Below, in pieces: positions 1 to 5,870 of a stretch of 9,978 nt of DNA. Origin of the DNA: Holosporaceae bacterium UBA3830 (lineage in GTDB: Bacteria; Pseudomonadota; Alphaproteobacteria; UBA3830); NCBI GenBank assembly GCA_002393025.1, contig DGIE01000031.1, forward strand, positions 1-9,978, in the 5' to 3' direction. The notes below the pieces were generated by a model. It was not told the origin of the DNA. It ran no database searches and was given only the letters and a program-made list of their open reading frames with translations. The translations under genes and the position numbers were made by a program. Numbering within the stretch: the stretch's first letter is position 1; every line of letters begins with the position of its first letter.

Positions 1-419
1 CGACGACCAACCCTGTGATCGATTCGTTGTGCGATCTGCATAAGGTGAGCATCATCTCTGAATTTCACCGGAACCAACTGCATAACACCGCGTCTTTCAA
101 CATATATCTGAAAAGGTCCGTTAACCACAATATCAGAAATGGTATCGTCATCTATTAAAATCTCTAAAGGACCAAGTCCGATCATATCGTCAACTAACTC
201 TCGAGCGATCCCTACCTGTTCTCGTTTGGTGATCTGCGCTCGACGTTCTTGTGCAAAATCAAAAACGAAGTTTTCAATTTCTGTCCTTAACTCTTGCGGA
301 GTCAATTTGAAAGCCGTTGCCAAGTTAATTCGGTTTAACATTGTATCATGGGCTTCTTTACGAAAAACCGTAAGCAAAGGAGATTCTTCAACTACCGCAT
401 CTTTTATTTCATCAGCCAT
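1..419 (-). CDS. cpaF: CpaF/TadA-type Tad pilus assembly ATPase, N-terminal fragment (cut by window edge)
   Basis: Only the first 139 codons are inside the window; the gene continues beyond base 1. The product would be the cytoplasmic hexameric ATPase that powers assembly of the Tad/Flp pilus. The translation begins MADEIKDAVVEES and contains stretches typical of the CpaF N-terminal domain: LVDDMIGLGPLEILIDD, ISDIVVNGPFQIYVERRG, and, just before the edge, HLMQIAQRIDHRVGR. The catalytic core with Walker A, Asp box, Walker B and His box lies outside, so activity cannot be judged. The ATG at 419 is preceded by GGGAGA (rc of 426-431) at a 6-base spacing. It starts 13 bases after the cpaE stop, in the usual cpaE-cpaF order, so it is probably co-transcribed and translated from its own site. 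Identification is firm because the N-terminal motifs and the neighbours agree. Confidence 0.95.
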   Translation of the reverse strand, partial: MADEIKDAVVEESPLLTVFRKEAHDTMLNRINLATAFKLTPQELRTEIENFVFDFAQERRAQITKREQVGIARELVDDMIGLGPLEILIDDDTISDIVVNGPFQIYVERRGVMQLVPVKFRDDAHLMQIAQRIDHRVGR

Positions 420-432
420 CTAAATTCTCCCT

Positions 433-1671
433 TTACCTCTTCATAAATTTACCCAGCATAACAAGAATCTCATTTTTAATTTTTTCTAAACTAAATCCTT
501 CTCTTTCCGAAATCGCCTGAGCAATAGCCTGATTCTCATTTTTACCAAGAACATCATCGGTAACTTCCTCCAAAATTTCCGTTAAAGGTCCCTCCGAAAC
601 CACTAAAGGTTGACCTATATTTGCAGCAGCAAGAGTTATCGTCTCATCCAAAGGCATAACATAATCTATTTTTCTGCCTATCACTTCTTCAAAGGATTCT
701 TTTGCTATTGCTCCCGCACTGGACAGTCCATTTTTGTTGTCAATCATAATAATTTTCTTATTTTGATATTCAACGGATATTAATTCTAACAATCTCGCTG
801 CATTTTGAGCAGAGGCCATTGTCATCTCGACCATAATTATAAAGCTGTCGGCCTTCTTCATAGAAATCTTATTTATTTCATTAAGATCTCGTTGAGCGTC
901 CACCAAGATGTAATTGAATTGTTTCTTTAGTATCGCCATCAAAGCGTCAAAAGCCTTAATATCTACTTGCATACCTCTGACCAGATCACACAATCCTCCC
1001 AAATAATACAGCCTTTGTGCACATTTTTTTAAAATCGTCTCAGTGAAGTAATCATCTATTTTATCGGGAGATTCCAAAATATCCAGATAGGCATTTTCTG
1101 CTTTAATATCAAGAAGCAAATTAGTGGTTCCATACAAAAAATCCAAATCCATCACCAATGTACGCTTAAATTTTTTGTTCGCAAGCAACCACCCAACGTT
1201 CGCAACAACGGTTGTCGCTCCTGCTCCTCCGGTAGCACTCACTACATGAATCAATTTACCTTCCTTCAGAACTTCATTTTTTACCCCATTAGCTTGCTCT
1301 ATCGCTCTTCGCAATAAAGTATTACTTAAAGGCTTGACTATATAATCGACAACGCCTGCCGCTTTCAAATCCCTAAACAATCCAACTTCATTCCTCGAAC
1401 CAATCACAATAATCGAAATATTAGGAGCACTAAACTCCTTCACTTTCCCGATATCTCCCAATGGAAGCTCAGAGTTTGAAACATCAACGATCAACACTTT
1501 CGGACTTCTGTTTGTCTTTAAAAATTCCAGAGCATCCGCAATGTTTCCCATATTTGCCTCTGCGTAAGCCATATTCATTTCCCTTATGACATTCCAGATA
1601 ACCTGCTCTGAAACAGGATCATTTACAAAAGCCACCAGGTTGTGAGGTAATTCAGATGTACTCTTAGCCAT
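433..1671 (-). CDS. cpaE: CpaE/TadZ-like pilus assembly protein (atypical receiver plus MinD/ParA-type ATPase)
   Basis: 412 residues, within the usual range for alphaproteobacterial CpaE, a cytoplasmic protein that localises the Tad machine and works with CpaF. Residues about 10-128 form a response-regulator-like fold: an Asp at the end of a beta strand (LIVDVS, D63), Ser in IVIGS (S92) and Lys in IVKPLS (K113). Residues about 139-365 form a MinD/ParA-like ATPase: degenerate Walker A ATGGAGATT (146-154), an A'-like DLD (175-177) and a Walker-B-like strand YILVDAQ (D258). The P-loop lacks both lysines of the classical deviant Walker motif (KGGxGKT); loss of the second is common in CpaE, while loss of the first is less expected, so ATP hydrolysis is uncertain. 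The start ATG follows AAAGGAG at a 7-base spacing. It sits 14 bases after cpaD and 13 before cpaF. Confidence 0.93.
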   Translation of the reverse strand: MAKSTSELPHNLVAFVNDPVSEQVIWNVIREMNMAYAEANMGNIADALEFLKTNRSPKVLIVDVSNSELPLGDIGKVKEFSAPNISIIVIGSRNEVGLFRDLKAAGVVDYIVKPLSNTLLRRAIEQANGVKNEVLKEGKLIHVVSATGGAGATTVVANVGWLLANKKFKRTLVMDLDFLYGTTNLLLDIKAENAYLDILESPDKIDDYFTETILKKCAQRLYYLGGLCDLVRGMQVDIKAFDALMAILKKQFNYILVDAQRDLNEINKISMKKADSFIIMVEMTMASAQNAARLLELISVEYQNKKIIMIDNKNGLSSAGAIAKESFEEVIGRKIDYVMPLDETITLAAANIGQPLVVSEGPLTEILEEVTDDVLGKNENQAIAQAISEREGFSLEKIKNEILVMLGKFMKR

Positions 1672-1685
1672 AACAAATCTCCTTT

Positions 1686-2360
1686 CTATTTAGATGAGCT
1701 TGATGAAAAACTCGATGATGAACTACTGCTCGACGAGGAAGATGAACTTCCCCCACTGCTCGATCCAACTTCGCCCATCGCGCTAATGGCCTGCTCTATC
1801 TTCTGTCCTTTATATTTTCTGGGAGCTATAAAATCCGCGCTATTAGCTATCATTTCTTCCATATTGTAGTTCATTGCTCTTCCATAACGGGGTAATGGTT
1901 TATCAGTATCGCAATCACCTATGCTTTCATCCCACAAATCAATCTCTGTCCTTTGGAGATCATATTTCAGAACGTCAATTCTAACTCCTTTTTGAGCATC
2001 TTTATAAATACAAACTCCTGAGTCTATAATTCGACTTTCTAGAAACCCAGCTTTGACCATCTCAGATTTTACTTTAGCTGAAAGCCGTTTCTTCTGAGAC
2101 AACGGCACCGGAGAATTCGAAACAATCATAAATCCTACATTTTCTACTCCCTCTCCTTTTGAATCCCTCAACAGTTTTTCCAATTTTTCTCGATCAGTTG
2201 CAGAAAGCTGGAAGTTTCCATCCACGTTAAAAAAGTGAGCAACTTTGTTTTCTGTTATATCGATCTTTACTTCTTCCAAATCATAAGAAGATGTAATCTT
2301 ATTCTCACTACACGCAGTCAATATTAAACAACACGCCGTAAAACCTAAAAAATTTTTCAT
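1686..2360 (-). CDS. cpaD: CpaD family pilus biogenesis lipoprotein with C-terminal serine tail
   Basis: 224 residues from the ATG at 2360. An in-frame GTG at 2372 is rejected as the start because it overlaps the strong Shine-Dalgarno GGAGGT (rc of 2365-2370) that serves the ATG. A lipoprotein signal MKNFLGFTACCLILTAC with lipobox LTAC predicts lipidation at C17, so the protein is probably outer-membrane anchored and helps the secretin CpaC. The body matches CpaD: a middle region with SRIIDSGV, and the signature near residues 155-181 (PRYGRAMNYNMEEMIANSAD, then FIAPR). The usual Cys in the GCA part of that signature is replaced by Arg, although an upstream Cys (C150) remains. The last 25 residues (200-224) are nearly all serine with two Gly and one Phe, ending in Lys, which is not a normal part of the family. 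It starts 12 bases after cpaC. Confidence 0.9.
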   Translation of the reverse strand: MKNFLGFTACCLILTACSENKITSSYDLEEVKIDITENKVAHFFNVDGNFQLSATDREKLEKLLRDSKGEGVENVGFMIVSNSPVPLSQKKRLSAKVKSEMVKAGFLESRIIDSGVCIYKDAQKGVRIDVLKYDLQRTEIDLWDESIGDCDTDKPLPRYGRAMNYNMEEMIANSADFIAPRKYKGQKIEQAISAMGEVGSSSGGSSSSSSSSSSSSSFSSSSSK

Positions 2361-2372
2361 AACTACCTCCAC

Positions 2373-3833
2373 TTATTTCAATGAAAATCCTGCACTGTCT
2401 GCTTCTTGTCCCAAACGGTGAAATCTTCTCTTGGTAATCGACTTCAAAGGAGACAACATCTTTGGAATCATATCCGTCGGAGCCTTCAACTGATTGGAAG
2501 ACGGCTTCACGATGTAAGGAGTAACAATAATTACCAACTCTCTCTCGTTTGAAGTTATCCCCGAACTCTTAAATAAAGATCCCAATAACGGAAGACTCGA
2601 TAGGAAAGGTGTTTCAGTGGTTCTTGAATCTCTGTTTGTTTGCAATAATCCAGCTAATGCCAAACTTTGTCCACTTCCAAGCTCTACAACAGTCTCAATA
2701 TTTTTCTTGGTTAAATTCGGAGAACCGTCATCGTTTTGACCAGTGAGTGTACTAATCTCCGCTTTTACTTTTATGTTAATTCTGTCTTCGGAAAGGACCA
2801 CGGGAGTAAACTCCACGGAAGTTCCCCAATCTTTAAAATTCGTGGTTTTGCTGTCACTGTTTGTCTGCGTAGCTGTATACCCTTGCTCTCCACCGGATTT
2901 AAATGTTGCGGATTTTCCTGATAATGCCACCAAATTCGGCTCAGCCAATACCGTAGCAAAAGTCTCCGTAGCTAACGCATCAATCAAAGCCGACAAATTA
3001 TTAACACCGGCAGACACGACCCATCTACCACCTCCTATAGAATTTGTCAAAAGACCTTCACTTTCGAAAAATTCCTTTTTTATCGCATCTGCATCTTCCA
3101 CAAATTCAGGCAAAGCTACTGTAGACTCACCCGCAGCCATACCTATTAATCCAGAGGAAGCACCAGTCACCGATAACGCTCTCCAGTTAACACCCAAGGA
3201 TTTTTTTACCTCCCTGGTTACCTCAGCGATTTTCACTTTTAGCATAACCTGAGTAGCCGTCTCTATCGTCATTTTGTTTATGATTTTATCTTGATCAACA
3301 AACCTCCCGACGATATCCAACACATCTTGAGCCATTTCTGGAGACGCAACGTTACCCTTCAAAATCAAATTATTATCGATCGAAACTAACTCTACGTCTA
3401 AATCAGGAAAAATCTTTGATATCGCCCCCTTTATGTCATTTAAAGGATAGGTAACCCTTATCACATAATCAGCAAGAATTCTTCCTTCTTTATCGTGAAT
3501 TACTAACGGAGTTACTCCTGGAGCCAATCCGCTAAGATACAAAGATTTATCGCTCAACATATCAATGTCAGCTACTTTTGGATTCGGAATAAAAATTTCC
3601 CCGATTTTGCTTTCAAATTTCAACAAATTAACAGAATCGACTTCTACTTCCTTTTCCGTTTTTATCGCTCTTATAGCATAATCTTTTTCTTCATTTCTTT
3701 TCTGATTCTTTATGCTACGAACATAATCTTCTTTCATTATTCCGTTGCTCAAATCTCTGGTTTCAGCCAAAACACTCGGATCATTCAACCATCCCAAAAA
3801 AGCGAAACAGATAATACTCAATCTTTTTTTCAT
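2373..3833 (-). CDS. cpaC: CpaC/RcpA outer-membrane secretin of the Tad pilus
   Basis: 486 residues, normal for CpaC. It forms the outer-membrane channel through which the Flp pilus exits. Order: Sec signal peptide about 1-23 (ends in VLAET); a variable charged linker; the pilus/secretin N domain about 64-128 (VNLLKFESKIGEIFIPNP, then LYLSGLAPGVTPLVIHD); a BON-like segment about 132-180; and the secretin core about 195-443. Core hallmarks are VMLKVKIAEVTREVKKSLGV, VLAEPNLVALSGKSATF, GGEQGY, LALAGLL, and TPFLSSLPLLGSLFKSS followed by ELVIIVTPYIVKP. The C-terminus ends GFSLK, as expected of alphaproteobacterial CpaC. The ATG is preceded by AAGGAG (rc of 3841-3846) at a 7-base spacing. It lies 39 bases after cpaB, the largest gap in the operon. 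Nothing looks broken. Confidence 0.97.
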   Translation of the reverse strand: MKKRLSIICFAFLGWLNDPSVLAETRDLSNGIMKEDYVRSIKNQKRNEEKDYAIRAIKTEKEVEVDSVNLLKFESKIGEIFIPNPKVADIDMLSDKSLYLSGLAPGVTPLVIHDKEGRILADYVIRVTYPLNDIKGAISKIFPDLDVELVSIDNNLILKGNVASPEMAQDVLDIVGRFVDQDKIINKMTIETATQVMLKVKIAEVTREVKKSLGVNWRALSVTGASSGLIGMAAGESTVALPEFVEDADAIKKEFFESEGLLTNSIGGGRWVVSAGVNNLSALIDALATETFATVLAEPNLVALSGKSATFKSGGEQGYTATQTNSDSKTTNFKDWGTSVEFTPVVLSEDRINIKVKAEISTLTGQNDDGSPNLTKKNIETVVELGSGQSLALAGLLQTNRDSRTTETPFLSSLPLLGSLFKSSGITSNERELVIIVTPYIVKPSSNQLKAPTDMIPKMLSPLKSITKRRFHRLGQEADSAGFSLK

Positions 3834-3872
3834 ATCACTTCTCCTTCATTCGAATCTTTCCATCCCATTCTA

Positions 3873-5168
3873 TTACTCATCGTTCATCGCTCTACTAGAT
3901 CTACCACCGTTCTTAACTTTCTTACCATCCTTGTAGAACTGCACTTCATCAGGAGTTAATTTTCGGTATATTGTCACTGGATCATCTTTTTCTTTTTCCT
4001 TTTTACTATCAGATTCTGAAACAATGCGTCCCGAAACAACTTCATATTTACCTGAATTTTGTGATGATGCCCGAATATCGTCTTTTCCTTTTTGAGACAT
4101 CTGTGCACTAAAATTACTCATATTATGCAAGAGAGCAGATATATTCTTCTCTTCCTCTTGACGTTTCCTTTTAGATTCTTTCAACACCTCAGCAGATGAA
4201 GATCTACCCATATTCCAAATTCCTTTAATTAAGTTATTATCGGTGTCTGGGGAATATCCTTCATCCAGGGAATCTTCTTCTTCAAAATCCTCTTCTATTT
4301 TTTCACTCTTACTTCTAACAGTGATCGTAATACCGTTGTTTCCTGCTTGCTTTAACATGACATTGACCAAATTTTCTTTGACCTCTAAAGTGATATTTCG
4401 AGGAGTTGACGAGCCACCTAATCCAATTCCGCTACCAAAAAGTCCTCCGTTATTCCCGTCTTTCTCAACTTTTTGTTGCTTTGTAACCCCGTCTATCGCG
4501 ATAATTTTTAACGCTTTGTATACATGTGTTCTTTGCTTATTTCCTTCAAACGAATTTATTATAACGTCCACATAATCCCCTGGAGAGATCATACTCTTCG
4601 AGATCGGAGTTCTTTGATCAACCTGGAAAGGAACAGCTCTGTAACCAACTTTTATAACAGTATCAGCCTCTTTCTCTTTTTTCTCACGTTCAATCTTCTT
4701 TGCTTTTTCGGCTTCTTCTGCTTCTTTCTTTTTTCTCGCGACCTCTGCTGGATCGTTACTGGTTAACATACTTAGAGTCAGAGGAATTCCTGCCGGTATT
4801 TCATTTTTTGCCCACATATTTAGTGCATTAGTATAGTCCGCCTTATTATTCAACGGATTTCCTTTACTATCTTGAGCAATGAAATACGGTTGAATAGCAT
4901 TGGACGGCCAAGATCTCCAGCTCAATTTGGACTGTAAAATTCTCTCATCCTTCTTGATTTCACTATTCGTCACCAATACCTGTATTTCCTTTATTTTTTT
5001 CTGTTCAGACTTGATCATCAAAGGTATGTCAGGCAATGATAGTTCTTTTTTTACTGGTTGCTGCTTTACAACTGTGCCCCCAGGAATCATCCATCTGACT
5101 ACCCCAGTAATCACCAAGGCTACTGCCGACGCCATAACAATAGGAACTATATCTTTTTTATTACCCAT
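3873..5168 (-). CDS. cpaB: CpaB/RcpC-like Tad pilus assembly protein, enlarged
   Basis: 431 residues, clearly longer than the roughly 260-330 usual for CpaB. It is an inner-membrane-anchored periplasmic protein thought to link the machine to the secretin. A single N-terminal membrane helix spans about 7-28 (IVPIVMASAVALVITGVV). Residues about 76-134 resemble the first CpaB/SAF segment (KLSWRSWPSNAIQPYFIAQD, then NEIPAGIPLTLSML). Residues about 172-285 hold the RcpC-type segment (GYRAVPFQVDQ, MISPGDYVDVIINSF, then NITLEVKENLVNVMLKQAG). Two parts are extra: a Lys/Glu/Ala-rich probable coiled coil at 141-169, and a hydrophilic C-terminal region about 290-431 that includes an acidic stretch (EEDFEEEDSLDE). 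DPVTIYRKL near 396 may be the displaced family C-terminus. The start ATG follows AGGTGAT inside the end of cpaA, 4 bases downstream of its stop. Confidence 0.88.
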   Translation of the reverse strand: MGNKKDIVPIVMASAVALVITGVVRWMIPGGTVVKQQPVKKELSLPDIPLMIKSEQKKIKEIQVLVTNSEIKKDERILQSKLSWRSWPSNAIQPYFIAQDSKGNPLNNKADYTNALNMWAKNEIPAGIPLTLSMLTSNDPAEVARKKKEAEEAEKAKKIEREKKEKEADTVIKVGYRAVPFQVDQRTPISKSMISPGDYVDVIINSFEGNKQRTHVYKALKIIAIDGVTKQQKVEKDGNNGGLFGSGIGLGGSSTPRNITLEVKENLVNVMLKQAGNNGITITVRSKSEKIEEDFEEEDSLDEGYSPDTDNNLIKGIWNMGRSSSAEVLKESKRKRQEEEKNISALLHNMSNFSAQMSQKGKDDIRASSQNSGKYEVVSGRIVSESDSKKEKEKDDPVTIYRKLTPDEVQFYKDGKKVKNGGRSSRAMNDE

Positions 5169-5172
5169 ATCA

Positions 5173-5736
5173 TCACCTAAACATCACATCAAAAATTACA
5201 AAAAATCCTCCACAAGATAATGCTACACCGTAAGGCACTTCTTGCTTCAGTGCATCAGTATCGCCAGCATTAAACTTTACTGACCTTGCTTTTATCTTAT
5301 ATAAGGAAAGTAAAACAAATCTTAAAAAACGAATTTTTTTCTTCTTCAATACTGAAAATATGATAAATAATTTCCTTCTCAAAAACGCAACTTGCTTCCC
5401 AAAGAATATATAAATCAAAGCAAGTACTAATCCTCCAACGGCGGTTCCCCATATAAACTCAAATACATTATTTTCTGCAAACAAGACGAGAGGGATCAAA
5501 AGTTTTACATCACCTCCACCTATGAGATTAAATTGATTCAGTACAAAACAAAAAGCAAAAGTGATACAAGCTATACTTAACGCTTCTGAAAAATTTTGTC
5601 CTGAAATGCCAAAAATGTATGACACCGCATATAAGAGAAGTAAAAACAGAACATACTCGTTTTCGATTCTGAAAAACATAAAATCATTCAAAGAAATGAC
5701 TATTAAAACCACTGCAAAACAAAACCAAATAAACAA
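5173..5736 (-). CDS. cpaA: CpaA/TadV-type prepilin peptidase (A24 family)
   Basis: 187 residues from TTG at 5736, a polytopic inner-membrane aspartic protease that removes the leader from Flp prepilin and pseudopilins. The two catalytic Asp are visible: D18 in SLNDFMFF at the end of the first membrane helix, and D76 in IGGGDVKLL, the GxGD motif. The C-terminus EVPYGVALSCGG is the usual last helix of CpaA. A basic loop (FLRRK, VLKKKKIRFLR) separates the last helices. The motif after the first Asp reads RIEN where the family usually has IPN. Start choice: AAGGAG at 5744-5749 is 7 bases from TTG 5736 but only 1 base from the in-frame TTG at 5742, which would add two residues, so 5736 is preferred. 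No ATG is usable without losing the first helix. It is the first gene of the operon. Confidence 0.9.
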   Translation of the reverse strand: MFIWFCFAVVLIVISLNDFMFFRIENEYVLFLLLLYAVSYIFGISGQNFSEALSIACITFAFCFVLNQFNLIGGGDVKLLIPLVLFAENNVFEFIWGTAVGGLVLALIYIFFGKQVAFLRRKLFIIFSVLKKKKIRFLRFVLLSLYKIKARSVKFNAGDTDALKQEVPYGVALSCGGFFVIFDVMFR

Positions 5737-5760
5737 ATTCAAACTCCTTATTGTTCTTAG

Positions 5761-5775
5761 CGTAAATCATTTACG
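5761..5775. promoter_or_regulatory. 15-base palindrome in the cpaA leader, candidate operator
   Basis: CGTAAATCATTTACG is a perfect inverted repeat of 7-base arms around a single C, 18 bases upstream of the cpaA ribosome site-start region. CGTAAA recurs at 5774-5779, and TTACGTAA (5771-5778) is itself an 8-base palindrome, so the half-site appears three times. With the candidate cpa promoter, it would lie about 25-40 bases downstream of the start, where a bound protein could block elongation. The one-base loop argues against an RNA hairpin and for a DNA site. It has no resemblance to a paired CtrA box (TTAA-N7-TTAA). Confidence 0.4.
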
Positions 5776-5804
5776 TAAAGATAAAGTTAATTTCGAACCA
5801 AAAC

Positions 5805-5833
5805 TTTTTATAATTTGAATTTTTTTTTTTCAA
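5805..5833 (-). promoter_or_regulatory. Candidate promoter for the cpa operon
   Basis: On the minus strand, TTGAAA (rc of 5828-5833) is followed 15 bases later by TATAAA (rc of 5807-5812). The hexamers are good but the spacer is shorter than the usual 16-18. No better pair was found between the hydratase gene and cpaA. It overlaps the plus-strand promoter through the same T/A tract. Transcription would start near 5800 and give a leader of about 60 bases. This is inference from pattern only. Confidence 0.35.
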
Positions 5834-5843
5834 ACTCTATAAT
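5815..5843 (+). promoter_or_regulatory. Sigma70-type promoter of the enoyl-CoA hydratase gene
   Basis: TTGAAT (5815-5820), a 17-base spacer (5821-5837) and a perfect TATAAT (5838-5843) lie 27 bases upstream of the ATG at 5871, which predicts a start near 5850 and a very short leader that still contains the ribosome site AAGGA (5858-5862). Ten of the 17 spacer bases are T and, with the last T of the -35 box, form a run of 11 T (5820-5830). Confidence 0.7.
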
Positions 5844-5855
5844 TACATTGTAATT
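5841..5855. promoter_or_regulatory. 15-base palindrome over the -10 box and start site, candidate operator
   Basis: AATTACATTGTAATT is a perfect inverted repeat of 7-base arms around a single T. It covers the last three bases of the TATAAT box and the predicted transcription start of the hydratase gene, the classical position for a repressor. The binding protein is unknown. The AT-rich composition raises the chance of a coincidental palindrome, but a perfect one at this position is suggestive. Confidence 0.45.
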
Positions 5856-5870
5856 TTAAGGAAATGAGCT

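Noticed and set aside
139..423. Open frame of 94 codons on the plus strand at the left end
   Set aside because: It is the antisense shadow of the N-terminal part of cpaF, whose minus-strand translation matches the family throughout.
2358..2372. GTG at 2372 as the start of cpaD, adding four residues
   Set aside because: The GTG overlaps the GGAGGT ribosome site that precedes the ATG at 2360, and the lipoprotein signal begins naturally at that ATG.
2743..3252. Open frame of 169 codons on the plus strand inside cpaC
   Set aside because: It lies fully antisense to the conserved secretin core, resembles no known family, and has no convincing ribosome site.
5814..5834. TTTGAA/TTCAAA inverted repeat flanking the T tract as a terminator hairpin
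   Set aside because: The stem is 6 base pairs of mostly A-T around a loop of T, and it coincides with well-spaced promoter boxes; promoter function explains it better.
5743..5870. CtrA-type box (TTAA-N7-TTAA) controlling the pilus operon
   Set aside because: TTAA occurs in the region but no pair at the required spacing was found.
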